A DNA stretch of 64,000 nt from Pseudoalteromonas peptidolytica (GTDB taxonomy: Bacteria > Pseudomonadota > Gammaproteobacteria > Enterobacterales > Alteromonadaceae): positions 1-64,000 of the forward strand of contig NZ_WEHZ01000019.1 of the NCBI RefSeq assembly GCF_012641745.1, given 5' to 3'. The translations under genes were made by a program, and so were the position numbers. Shown piece by piece: positions 17,732 through 27,251 of this stretch (its first letter is position 1; each line of letters opens with the position of its first letter). Below the pieces are notes generated by a model. It was not told the origin of the DNA and searched no databases. It was given only the letters and a program-made list of their open reading frames with translations.

Positions 17732-20700
17732 ATGATCCAAGAATATATCTCTGCTTATCCACAAGGCCTGTCATTGAGTGAGCAGCAGCAATGTCTAGGT
17801 AATACACTGGAGCCATTGGCATATAATAGCGTGCTGGCGCGCATGTCAGAGCAACACAGCACAGAACATCTCCAAGCTAGACTTAATGAAATCATTGATG
17901 ACAATATCATTTTGAGCTTTACGTTTAGCGAGGTGTCAGGCTTTCGCGGTTTAAGACAGGTACCTCACTTAAGTACCAAGCCCGTCATTGCCACCATGAC
18001 GTTGGAAGCCGATGCCAGCATTAACTTAGCAACACTTGATAGCTTGCAACCTGTGTCTTTGAACCCTGCTGCGGGTCAAAATTTACAAGTGATCAAAATT
18101 AGCCACCAAGATGAAGCATACCTGTTGGTGCGTACCCATGCGCTATGCGTTGATTTGGCCAGTACAGAGAAAATTGCACAGCGCTTGTTAGATCTTAATT
18201 TAGCTGTTGAAGAAAGTGTCCAATACCCTGATTTTCTCGCGTGGCTTGAAGAGCTGACTAGCAGCGAAGATTCACTTCAAGGTAAAGCTTATTGGCAGCA
18301 GTATATTAGCCAGCTTAATAATGCAAAAAATCACTTTGCATTACCGTATCACAAAGCGCCAGAGCAAGGGGCGTTACAAAACCTACAGTGCGTTGATGAA
18401 GCATTAGCTGAGTCTACGACAGAAGCGATCACAGCGCTTAGCGCACAATTAGAGGTAGATGCACAAAGCATATACTTATCATTATGGTGGTTATTACTAG
18501 CGCGTGTTTCAGGGCAAAGCTTTGTGACCAGTGTAGGTTATGATCCGCGCCAAATGAGCGAAGAGTTGGCTGATGCACTTGGTGTGTATACGCAGGCATT
18601 ACCGGTTCAAGTACCACAAGCTAAACAGCAGGTATTAGCAGAGTGGATTAATCAGTTTGCCTTTACCTTGTCTCAGCACATGGAGTGGGCGGAATGTTTT
18701 GAGCGCCCTGAAACGCTTGCCAATAGTAGTGTAGTTGCACACTTTGCATCAGAGGTAGTGAGCACAGAAGCAACCGTCGCGATTGCCGATAACGCAGAGT
18801 TATCCTTAACTATTGCCGATGACAGAGTGCGACTGCAATTTAATAGCTCAGCTTATTCACATCAAGCCGCAAGTATCTTGTTACAGCAATTTGTTCATTT
18901 ATTGGCACAAGCCCCGCAATATTTGGCAACAGCCGTGGCTGATATTACCCTTGTTACTGCGCAAGAACAGCAGTGCTTTCTCGCGTTAAATGCAGATCAA
19001 GGGCTAACCGCTACCCACGTGCTGGCACAACTTGAATATTTTGCAGACGCTAAAAGTGAGCACATTGCATTGGTAGATGCTGCACACTCACTTAACTACA
19101 GCCAACTTACTGTTTTGGTCAATAAGACAGCGCAAGCTCTACAAGCCCATGGAGTAAAGCAAGGCTGTGTTGTGCTGTTATCGCTACCTCGCAGTTGGCA
19201 GCAAGTGGTCATGTTACTGGCGGTGATGCGTGCCGGTGCAGCATATTGCCCAATTGACCCAAGTTGGCCAGAGCCGCGCAAACAGCGTGTGATGGACGCG
19301 TCTGGTGCAATGCTTCATATAGATGAGCATAATTTTGAGCAGTGGCTACTAGAGGCGCAACAGCTAGAGTTAGACAGTAGTGTGCTACCTGAGTATCAGT
19401 TAGCAGACACCGCTTATGTATTGTTTACTTCGGGTTCCACGGGAGTGCCAAAAGGTGTGCCTATTGCACATCAACAACTTGCACAATACTGTACTGCGTC
19501 TTCACACGCACTTGAGCTACAGCAAAACCAGCGCTTTGGTCTCACCTCTACCGTTGCCGCAGATATTGGTAATACTACGCTATTCAATGCTTTTTATAAT
19601 GGTGCCACGCTTATTGTTGCCAGTGAGCAGCAAATGCTCGATGGCGACGCATTTGGTCGCTTTGTGGCCGAGCACGCGGTCGACTGCGTCAAGATAGTAC
19701 CCTCTCATTTACAAGCATTATTGGAAGTCATGCCAGCCAGTCTGCCAACTAAGCTGATCTTAGGTGGCGAGGCGGCCAAGCCTGCATTAATTCAAAAGGT
19801 ACATAAGTTAGCGCCGCAAACACAGGTGTTTAACCACTATGGGCCGACAGAAGCAACCGTGGGTGTGATGTCACATTCATATGAAAACAACGCACGCTTT
19901 GATGCCGCAGTGCCAAGACTTAGCCAAGTCTTTTCTGGCTCACAAATCTTTATCTTAACTCCACAAGATGGCTTGTGTGCAACTGGTGAGCAAGGCGAAT
20001 TATGTATTGCGGGTAAGCAATTGTCAGCAGGATACATTAATGCTGATTCCAGCGGTGTTTTTGTCGATAACAGTCAATGGTCTGAGCGCCTTTACCGTAC
20101 AGGTGACGTAGCTCGTTATTTACCTGATGGCTCTATTAGTTTATCTGGTCGTAAGGATGACCAAGTGCAGATCCGTGGTTTTAGAGTAGAGCCCAATGAA
20201 GTGGCACTGGCTATTACACAGCACTTAGACAACGTAGATTGTTTTGTGGCGGTACAACAGTATGGCAATGAAGCTGTTTTGGTTGCTTTCTTAGCTCAGT
20301 ATTTAGATAAACAAACCGTAGCAAATGAGCTGTTAACTGGAGAGGAAAACCTTACGTTACAGACGCAGTTACGCGATGTATTGCCAGATGCCATGGTGCC
20401 TGCTTTCTTTGTCAGTGTGACAGAGTTACCACTGCTTGCTAACGGTAAAGTGGATCGTCAAAGTTTGCCTAAAATTGCCGAGTTGACTTTATCTACTTAT
20501 GTTGCGCCTAGCAGTCAATTAGAAACCTTACTTGCGTCCACGTTGGCGGATATTTTAGAGGTAGAAAGAGTAAGTTGTGATGCCAGCTTCTTCGATTTAG
20601 GTGGGCACTCTCTGTCTGCTATCAAGTTTGCTACACGCATAAAGAAATTACTCTTATTGAATATTGAACCGGGCGTTGTGTTTGATAACCCAAGCATTCA

Positions 20701-20842
20701 ATCTTTGGCTCAAGCACTAAATAACTTAAGTGGTGATCCGTCTAGATTGGAGAAATTAGCATTGACGCAAATTAAGTTGGCGACACTGACGCCAGAACAG
20801 CAGGCGGCATTGCGCGAAAAAATGGGTCTGAAAGCCACATAG
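17732..20842 (+). CDS. NRPS3: degenerate C (interface-like)-A(Asp)-T
   Basis: Single-module synthetase of about 1036 residues. An in-frame GTG nine bases earlier is only 2 bases after AAAGG, so I prefer the ATG. The N-terminal ~430 residues are condensation-like in length and pattern, but the HHxxxDG site reads THALCVDLAS, so catalysis of peptide bonds is unlikely. It may instead recruit the neighbouring hydroxylase, as proposed for 'interface' domains in hydroxyaspartate siderophore systems. The A domain (TSGSTGVPKG near 565, GGEAA, GPTEA, IRGFRVE, NGKVDR) has code D-I-T-K-I-G-H-V-G, very close to Asp codes (DLTKVGHIG). The carrier is LGGHSL near 957. It ends without C or TE, so the chain must move to or from other proteins. 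Confidence 0.9.
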   Translation: MIQEYISAYPQGLSLSEQQQCLGNTLEPLAYNSVLARMSEQHSTEHLQARLNEIIDDNIILSFTFSEVSGFRGLRQVPHLSTKPVIATMTLEADASINLATLDSLQPVSLNPAAGQNLQVIKISHQDEAYLLVRTHALCVDLASTEKIAQRLLDLNLAVEESVQYPDFLAWLEELTSSEDSLQGKAYWQQYISQLNNAKNHFALPYHKAPEQGALQNLQCVDEALAESTTEAITALSAQLEVDAQSIYLSLWWLLLARVSGQSFVTSVGYDPRQMSEELADALGVYTQALPVQVPQAKQQVLAEWINQFAFTLSQHMEWAECFERPETLANSSVVAHFASEVVSTEATVAIADNAELSLTIADDRVRLQFNSSAYSHQAASILLQQFVHLLAQAPQYLATAVADITLVTAQEQQCFLALNADQGLTATHVLAQLEYFADAKSEHIALVDAAHSLNYSQLTVLVNKTAQALQAHGVKQGCVVLLSLPRSWQQVVMLLAVMRAGAAYCPIDPSWPEPRKQRVMDASGAMLHIDEHNFEQWLLEAQQLELDSSVLPEYQLADTAYVLFTSGSTGVPKGVPIAHQQLAQYCTASSHALELQQNQRFGLTSTVAADIGNTTLFNAFYNGATLIVASEQQMLDGDAFGRFVAEHAVDCVKIVPSHLQALLEVMPASLPTKLILGGEAAKPALIQKVHKLAPQTQVFNHYGPTEATVGVMSHSYENNARFDAAVPRLSQVFSGSQIFILTPQDGLCATGEQGELCIAGKQLSAGYINADSSGVFVDNSQWSERLYRTGDVARYLPDGSISLSGRKDDQVQIRGFRVEPNEVALAITQHLDNVDCFVAVQQYGNEAVLVAFLAQYLDKQTVANELLTGEENLTLQTQLRDVLPDAMVPAFFVSVTELPLLANGKVDRQSLPKIAELTLSTYVAPSSQLETLLASTLADILEVERVSCDASFFDLGGHSLSAIKFATRIKKLLLLNIEPGVVFDNPSIQSLAQALNNLSGDPSRLEKLALTQIKLATLTPEQQAALREKMGLKAT

Positions 20843-20884
20843 GTATCAGGGTAAGGGATAACCCAAGATAATTTTGAGACGATA

Positions 20885-21050
20885 ATACCAATTATCTTAA
20901 TTAAGAGGTCTATTTTGAGGCGGGAAAATCTTGTCGATTACTAGGCAAAAAAAATTTTGCTATTTAGTTGTTCTAAATAAGAAATTTTTAACGCCGTTAG
21001 CGTCAGATTTACTCCTTCAAATTGAGCAAGTATTAAGTCTAATTGGTATA
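20885..21050 (-). repeat. Dispersed palindromic repeat, short form (copy A)
   Basis: 166-bp element with ends ATACCAATT / AATTGGTAT. It is in the opposite orientation to the copies at 36917, 51711 and 54134. It shares the blocks TTGAAGGAGTAAATCTGACG, GTTAAAAATTTCTTATT and ACAACTAAATAGCAAAATTT (read on the minus strand). It lacks the ~50-base central block present in the two long copies. It has no coding capacity. It fills most of the NRPS3-NRPS4 gap. Confidence 0.85.
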
Positions 21051-21078
21051 AAGTGGGAGCCTGAGGCTCCCACTTTTA
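21051..21078 (+). terminator. Terminator-like hairpin immediately before NRPS4
   Basis: Perfect 10-bp stem AAGTGGGAGC / GCTCCCACTT, 5-base loop, then TTATTT. The NRPS4 start codon begins about six bases after the T-rich run, leaving no room for a separate promoter. The hairpin must therefore be read through, act as an attenuator, or mark the end of the transcript coming from NRPS3, with NRPS4 made from a start inside the repeat. Confidence 0.7.
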
Positions 21079-21083
21079 TTTGA

Positions 21084-24000
21084 ATGGGTATGGGTATGTC
21101 AAATAATGAGTTAGCGGATGAACTGGTCGATGGTCTAGATTTGGACTTGTTGGCACAATTATGGAGTGAGCCCGAAGCACAAAGCGACACGACAACTATC
21201 GTCGCCACTGAGCACAGCTCAGGTACGCTTTCGTTTCAGCAAAAGCGCTTGTGGCTACTTCAGCAAATTGATCCAACCAGTAACGCCTATGATGTATTAC
21301 GTGCATATCGTGCGCCTGATGCGTTAGATTTGTTACAGCTCCAGTGCGCACTGGATGCTCTCGTTGAATGCCATGATATTTTCCGCACTTATTATCAGTT
21401 TGACGGCGCGGCAACTCAGGTGGTCGCGTCGCAGTGTCAGGTGCCATTAACCCTCATTGAAGTAGACACTGAGCTTGATGGTGATGCGCTTTTTGCACAA
21501 CAAGAGGTCAAAGCATGGTGTGATAAGCCATTTAATTTAAGCCAAGTGCCGCTATTAAAAGCTGCATGGGTGCGCACGGTTCAAGGCGGATATTTATTAT
21601 TACGCAATCATCATATTGTGAGTGACGCATGGTCAAAAACCTTGATCTTAAAAGACTTGCTAGCGGCATATCAGGGACAAGCGCTGACTAAACCATCATG
21701 TCGTTACCTAGATTATGCGACGTGGCAAAGTGAGTACTTGCTTAATGAAGAGGCCAACAATATTTTAGATTATTGGCAAGGTTATGTGGGTGCAGCACCG
21801 CAGCCGATTGCGCTACCTATGGTGGAGCCAGAAACCGAACACCAAGCTCATGCGCTGACATTAAGTTGTCAGTTATCCCGTGTTCAAGTTCAGCAAGTTA
21901 ACGCTTTTTGCCAGCGCCACGGAAATACTGCCGCAGCGTTATTTATGACGTTATTGCAAGCGACATTGAGCCGCTTTAGTAGTACCGCGCACTTTTTGAT
22001 AGGCTCGCCTACCGCAGCTCGTAATCTGCCAGAGCTTGCTGATGTGGTTGGGTGTTTTATGAATACCCAGCTGTACAGAAATGAAGTACAAGATGGTGTC
22101 ACTTTTCTTGATGCGATTGAGTGCAACCAACGACATACGCTGCGTTTAATTAATGAAGATCAAGTACCATTTGAATGGCTTGCGGAGCAATTAGAGTGGC
22201 CGGTGCAGGCTGATAGACATCCGTACTTTCAAGTCTTGTTCAACTATTTGCAAAGTGACCCGCAGCCAAGTAGCGACCAAACGATGGCGCTTATCCCCGT
22301 GAGCGTAGAAAGCCACACCGCAAAGTTTGAATTATCGTTAGATGTTAGTGTGCAAGAGGGTGCTATTGAGCTTTATTTTGAAGCCGACAGCACGGTGTAT
22401 AGCCAAGCGCTATTGCAACAATTGCAGCACTGCTATCTCGCTTTATTACACGCTGTGCTGCATGAGCCACAGCAAAGTATAAATAACGTACTTATCCATC
22501 AGCCCGATAGCGTATTTTGTGCGCCACAACAAGATAATGATGCTGTCACTATTATTGACCTTATTACTAAACAAGGCAGCCGCCAAGAGTCGTTGGCCAT
22601 CGCGGATGATAGCGGTGCGCAGCTAAGCTACCAAAAGTTGCTTGAGCTAAGCGCTAACTTTGCCAACTTTCTAATTGCACAGGGAGTGCAAAGCGAAGAT
22701 AGGATTGCCATTATCACTTCTCGTCAAGCTGACATGGTTATTGCGCTGCTTGGGTGTATGCAGGCGGGGGCGGTGTATGTTCCTATCGACCCGACCATGC
22801 CACAACAGCGCCAGCAATTAATTTTCAACTCAAGTGCCGCTGTGGCGATTGTGACGAATATCGACACTGTTCATAACCCCGGGAATTTACCGGTTTGGTC
22901 AATTGCTGCGGTGAACGAGCGGCAATATCCGCAGCCTCCGTTTATTGTTCGTATCAGGCCGCAGCAGCTGGCTTATATTCTCTATACCTCTGGTTCAACT
23001 GGTCAGCCTAAAGGTGTTGCGATAAGTCATGGTAATTTAGTTAACTTCATTCTCGCCATGCAGTCTCAATTTTCACTCACACATGACTCAAAATGGTTAG
23101 CCTTGACTGCACTGGGGTTCGATATTTCTGGTTTAGAGCTTTATCTGCCTTTGGTCAGTGGGGCGCAGACTTATATTGCTAACTCGGTACTAGAACTACA
23201 AGCTACTGACTTAATCGGTATTACTCATATTCAAGCGACCCCTGCGGGGTGGCAGGCCTTATTGGCAAAAGAGTTGATTAGCGCTGCGGTTATTGGTCTG
23301 TGTGGCGGAGAGGCGCTGCCTCCAGCGTTGGCTCAATCATTACGAGATAAACAAGTCACGCTCTACAACATGTATGGCCCAACGGAGACCACAGTGTGGT
23401 CTTCTAGTCACCTTGTCACAGCACATATTCATCTTGGTCATCCTGTCCGAAATACACAGTTATATGTGTTAGATCAGCACTTAAACGCTTGTCCGCAGGG
23501 CGTATGTGGAGAGCTGTACATCGGTGGTTTAGGATTGGCACGGGGATACTTTGCACAACCTGCACTGACTGCACAGCGGTTTATCGCCAATCCATTTTCT
23601 GACACGGGTGAGCGACTCTATCGCACAGGTGACTTAGTTGAGGTAAACGCCCGTAATGAGCTGCATTTTCTCGGCCGTACAGATCACCAGATAAAAATTA
23701 GAGGGCACCGTATAGAAATCGGTGAGATTGAAAGTCAGTTGCTATGTATTGATGGTATAACCCAAGCTGTGGTGGTTGCTCACGATGCCGAGGGGAGCAA
23801 GCAGTTGATTGGTTATGTTTGCACCCAGCAGTTGCAAAGTGAAGACATAAAAACAGCGCTGAGTGCACTGGTGCCAAGTTATATGGTGCCAGAGCAACTT
23901 ATTATACTGGATACTCTACCGCTTAATCACAGCGGTAAAGTGGATAGAAAAGCGCTGCCAGCACCTTCATTACAGCAGACGCAGGGCACATTACCTGTGG

Positions 24001-25052
24001 GTCATGTTGAGCAAGCATTAGCACGCGTCTGGCAACAGATTTTACAGCGTCAGCAAGTGTTTCGGGAGGATAATTTCTTTGCCCTTGGAGGCAACTCGAT
24101 TCACGCGCTACGCATGGTGCATCAGTGGCATAAACTTGCCAGACCTGAACCTCTCGTTGCTCAGGCTATCTGGCAAGCGGATAACTTACGTGCCTTAGCT
24201 GAGCAAATGGTGGCCTCAAAACAAGCTTCTGTGAGTGATATTTTGCCTGAGTCAGTAGGGGGACGCGCACCCAGTGATTTATTAATATGTCTTCACGATG
24301 GCCGTGGATTTACCATGTCATATCGCCCCTTGGCAATGGCGATGCCTGAACAAGTGAGGTGTGTCGGGATCACCCCTGACACTGAGTTATCATCTAGCGA
24401 TAATTTTAAGACGCTGGCATCTCGTTATGCTCAACAGCTTGGAGACTTGAGCGGCTATGAAAATATTCATGTGTTAGGCTGGTCGTTAGGTGGTGCCTTG
24501 GCATTACAGTTGGTCGAAGCGCTCGCATTACATAAATATCATGTAGCTAACGTCTTCCTCATTGATAGCTGGGATCCCTTTGAACCTGCGAATCAAAGCT
24601 CGGAGAGTTGGCGTGATTATATTTTAACGCGACTTTCTGAAAGCGTCGCCGCTCCCGAGCGCTTTACTGATTTTGCGCAAGCGGTAAGAGCGTTTCCATG
24701 GTCGGACGGTGATTCTAGTGCGTCAAGAGGTGAGGATATTTCGCGTTTTGTGACAGCGCATCTAGCGCTGCTGGAAAAGAATATTGCTGCCATGCCAGTG
24801 TCAGAAATTATCCAGACCTTAGAGCAAACTTACTTATTGCGCTGCGCAGGTCGACACGAAGTGGAATATCACACATTAGATACGCCTACCTATTATGCGG
24901 TGTGGAGCACAGAGCGCGATGAAGTGCTGACTAACGCGTTCAACCAGCGCTTTGGCATTGAGCATATTGAGTATGTGAATGCCAATCACATGGAGATTAT
25001 TTCTCATGGGAGTGTCATAGAAACTGTACAAAAAGTGATAAAATTAAAATAA
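21084..25052 (+). CDS. NRPS4: C-A(Gly)-T-TE terminal synthetase
   Basis: Terminal synthetase of 1322 residues. An acidic N-terminus (ELVDGLDLDLLAQL) precedes C (HHIVSDAWS near 174; Ala replaces the usual Gly after Asp), A (TSGSTGQPKG near 633; GGEAL; GPTETT), T (LGGNSI near 1001) and thioesterase (GWSLGG near 1131; Asp in LIDSWDP; His in NANHMEI). Specificity residues read D-I-L-Q-L-G-M-V-W, matching Gly-type codes (DILQLGLIW). It releases the finished peptide by hydrolysis or cyclisation; which one cannot be told. Three in-frame ATGs (21084, 21090, 21096) are crowded together without a clear Shine-Dalgarno sequence, just after a terminator-like hairpin, so the true start is uncertain by a few codons. 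Confidence 0.93.
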   Translation: MGMGMSNNELADELVDGLDLDLLAQLWSEPEAQSDTTTIVATEHSSGTLSFQQKRLWLLQQIDPTSNAYDVLRAYRAPDALDLLQLQCALDALVECHDIFRTYYQFDGAATQVVASQCQVPLTLIEVDTELDGDALFAQQEVKAWCDKPFNLSQVPLLKAAWVRTVQGGYLLLRNHHIVSDAWSKTLILKDLLAAYQGQALTKPSCRYLDYATWQSEYLLNEEANNILDYWQGYVGAAPQPIALPMVEPETEHQAHALTLSCQLSRVQVQQVNAFCQRHGNTAAALFMTLLQATLSRFSSTAHFLIGSPTAARNLPELADVVGCFMNTQLYRNEVQDGVTFLDAIECNQRHTLRLINEDQVPFEWLAEQLEWPVQADRHPYFQVLFNYLQSDPQPSSDQTMALIPVSVESHTAKFELSLDVSVQEGAIELYFEADSTVYSQALLQQLQHCYLALLHAVLHEPQQSINNVLIHQPDSVFCAPQQDNDAVTIIDLITKQGSRQESLAIADDSGAQLSYQKLLELSANFANFLIAQGVQSEDRIAIITSRQADMVIALLGCMQAGAVYVPIDPTMPQQRQQLIFNSSAAVAIVTNIDTVHNPGNLPVWSIAAVNERQYPQPPFIVRIRPQQLAYILYTSGSTGQPKGVAISHGNLVNFILAMQSQFSLTHDSKWLALTALGFDISGLELYLPLVSGAQTYIANSVLELQATDLIGITHIQATPAGWQALLAKELISAAVIGLCGGEALPPALAQSLRDKQVTLYNMYGPTETTVWSSSHLVTAHIHLGHPVRNTQLYVLDQHLNACPQGVCGELYIGGLGLARGYFAQPALTAQRFIANPFSDTGERLYRTGDLVEVNARNELHFLGRTDHQIKIRGHRIEIGEIESQLLCIDGITQAVVVAHDAEGSKQLIGYVCTQQLQSEDIKTALSALVPSYMVPEQLIILDTLPLNHSGKVDRKALPAPSLQQTQGTLPVGHVEQALARVWQQILQRQQVFREDNFFALGGNSIHALRMVHQWHKLARPEPLVAQAIWQADNLRALAEQMVASKQASVSDILPESVGGRAPSDLLICLHDGRGFTMSYRPLAMAMPEQVRCVGITPDTELSSSDNFKTLASRYAQQLGDLSGYENIHVLGWSLGGALALQLVEALALHKYHVANVFLIDSWDPFEPANQSSESWRDYILTRLSESVAAPERFTDFAQAVRAFPWSDGDSSASRGEDISRFVTAHLALLEKNIAAMPVSEIIQTLEQTYLLRCAGRHEVEYHTLDTPTYYAVWSTERDEVLTNAFNQRFGIEHIEYVNANHMEIISHGSVIETVQKVIKLK

Positions 25053-25067
25053 GCATGGATTGTAAGT

Positions 25068-25086
25068 GATAATTGTTTTCGTTACC
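25068..25086. promoter_or_regulatory. Candidate Fur box upstream of the second TonB receptor
   Basis: GATAATTGTTTTCGTTACC matches 13 of 19 positions of the Fur consensus with an intact GATAAT half. It lies 26 bases before the receptor start and 15 bases after NRPS4. This is the best Fur-like sequence I found in the locus. Confidence 0.5.
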
Positions 25087-25112
25087 ATTGCAGGTAATAA
25101 GAAAAGGAGATT

Positions 25113-27200
25113 ATGACGATGCAATCAGTAGGTAAGCGATTACTGATATTAGCCAGTATTGTTCCGCTATCCAGTTGGGCAGCAGAGCAATCACTGGCAA
25201 GTGAAGATATAGAGGTAATAGAAGTGCTTGGACGAGATTCGGAAAAGCATTTTGCTACGTATACGTATTCCGCAACTAAGACTGCTGCTGATATTTTAGA
25301 TTTACCGCAATCCATTAGTGCAGTGACCAAAGAGTTAATTCAGCAACAGGGATTGATGCGCCTGAATGATGTAACGCCTTTTGTTAGCGGTGCCAGTGAG
25401 TTTTCGGTATACAACGATATTACTATTCGCGGTTTTCGCAGCCAAGATGATCGTCGCCTCAATGGTATGCGCACGTACAATGACTTTTGGTCACAAACAG
25501 CCATCGCGCATGTCGAACGGGTAGAAGTGATAAAAGGCCCAGCCTCTGCAATTTTCGGTGATGCCAGCCCCGGTGGTGTCATTAATACGGTAACCAAAAA
25601 ACCGCTCGCAACCAGTCGCCATGAGCTAAGTGCTCGTATTGGGAGTTATCAAGATAAGTATGTGGCGCTTGATACCACTGGTGCTGCGAATCAATCTGAG
25701 TCAATATTATATCGCTTAAATGTTGGTTACGAAGATTCAGAATCTTTCAGAAATCAAGCGTTTAACAAGGGGTTGTTGGTCTCTCCAAGCGTTACTTTTC
25801 TTGCCAGTGATACCCTGAAGCTAAACTTGGAGTTTGTCTATTCAGACAGTGAGGGGATTTTAGAACGAGGCCAGCCCAATATTCGTGGTAGTCAACAGTT
25901 GGGCGCGGTGCCAATCGAAGTCTCGGCCACCCAGCCTGGGGACCATTTAAATACTGAAAGTTTGATTAGTAGCCTTGCCGTTGATTATCGTTTTAGCGAC
26001 TCATGGTGGCTAGCTGTACAGTATATGCACCAAGATAGTGACCAAGATTTAATCGAGCATGGTATTGGAAACTATGTTGATGGTTCTGACTCTGTGGTGA
26101 ATCTGCGTTACATTGATCGTAACTCTGAAGCAGAGTCGGACTCGTTCTCCAGTTATCTAAATGGTAATTTCTATACTGGAAACATCGAACATAACGTTGT
26201 CATTGGTTATGACTATATTGACAGGTTTAGAGAATCTAGTCAGCGTGTGGCCAATAATGCAATACAGTTCGATATTCTAAACCCGGTTTACCAACATCGC
26301 GATACGGCCAGTTATAATGCAACTCAGCGCCCTGTGTTTGGGGGTAACCTACAAAGCGAAGGGATTTATATACAAGACCGCATCGTGCTTGGACAATGGT
26401 CGCTATTAGCCAGTTTACGTGAAGAGCGCTTTGACCTTGATAATACGGGTGGTGGTAGCTCAAAAGACAGCCAGTTACTGCCAAGGCTTGGCACTGTATA
26501 CAAACTGTCAGATACGCAGAGCTTTTATGCCAGCTGGATGCAAGGGTTTGAGCCACCTCCACTGTATTCAAATAACCCTGAGCAAGGTGGACCATTTAAG
26601 CCACAAGATAGCGAATTATACGAAGCCGGTTTTAAGGCACGTTTATTCAATGATAACTTACAAATAACAACAGCAATTTATCAAATTACTCGTGAAAATG
26701 TTGTGCTATATGATGCTGAAGCATCAGCTAAAATTGATTTCGCTCGCTACATGTATCGTCAGCGTGGTGCTGAGCGGGCGAGAGGATTTGAGTTTGATCT
26801 CAATGGTCAATTGAGCGAACAGTTCTCAATTATTGCTAACTATGCTTACAACTCAGCAAAAGTAACCAAAGATCTGAATGACAGTGAGATTGGGAAACGC
26901 AAAGAAGGTGCTGCTAAGCATATGGCGACCATTTGGTCGCGGTATCAATTTAATGATAATTGGTCTGTAGGTATTGGCGCCAACTACGTCGGTGAGCGTC
27001 CGACATCGTCAGAAGGACTATTGCTGCCAAGCTATGTGCTGTATAACGCGGGTATTTATTATCAAGCGGATGACTGGAAAGCATCACTGATAGTAGACAA
27101 TCTATTTGACAAAGTACATTGGACTGGCGGTTACAGCTATAGCCAGCTATTCCCAGGTGATCCGCGTAGCGCGAGCTTAGCGATTAACTATCGATTCTAA
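25113..27200 (+). CDS. Second TonB-dependent siderophore receptor
   Basis: Outer-membrane ferric-siderophore receptor of 695 residues. Features in order: signal peptide ending near SSWAAEQ; TonB-box-like stretch IEVIEVLG; plug domain with 'LPQSISAVTKE', 'ITIRGFRSQD' and 'VERVEVIKGPASAIFGDASPGG' (residues ~65-155); and a barrel ending AINYRF. AGGAGA precedes the first ATG. It follows NRPS4 by 60 bases and is followed 51 bases later by the PepSY protein, so receptor and PepSY protein probably share a transcript. Having two receptors in one locus suggests either distinct ligands (intact siderophore versus fragment) or redundancy. Confidence 0.93.
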   Translation: MTMQSVGKRLLILASIVPLSSWAAEQSLASEDIEVIEVLGRDSEKHFATYTYSATKTAADILDLPQSISAVTKELIQQQGLMRLNDVTPFVSGASEFSVYNDITIRGFRSQDDRRLNGMRTYNDFWSQTAIAHVERVEVIKGPASAIFGDASPGGVINTVTKKPLATSRHELSARIGSYQDKYVALDTTGAANQSESILYRLNVGYEDSESFRNQAFNKGLLVSPSVTFLASDTLKLNLEFVYSDSEGILERGQPNIRGSQQLGAVPIEVSATQPGDHLNTESLISSLAVDYRFSDSWWLAVQYMHQDSDQDLIEHGIGNYVDGSDSVVNLRYIDRNSEAESDSFSSYLNGNFYTGNIEHNVVIGYDYIDRFRESSQRVANNAIQFDILNPVYQHRDTASYNATQRPVFGGNLQSEGIYIQDRIVLGQWSLLASLREERFDLDNTGGGSSKDSQLLPRLGTVYKLSDTQSFYASWMQGFEPPPLYSNNPEQGGPFKPQDSELYEAGFKARLFNDNLQITTAIYQITRENVVLYDAEASAKIDFARYMYRQRGAERARGFEFDLNGQLSEQFSIIANYAYNSAKVTKDLNDSEIGKRKEGAAKHMATIWSRYQFNDNWSVGIGANYVGERPTSSEGLLLPSYVLYNAGIYYQADDWKASLIVDNLFDKVHWTGGYSYSQLFPGDPRSASLAINYRF

Positions 27201-27251
27201 ACAAGGAGAGTGAAGTACGCGCTGTTGCGACTTCCTTTTTAGGTGAAAAAA

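Noticed and set aside
2571..25052. Direct assignment of the product to alterobactin A
   Set aside because: As I recall it, alterobactin contains a polyketide-extended diamino-hydroxy acid that would need a ketosynthase. None is encoded here, and the predicted residues differ.
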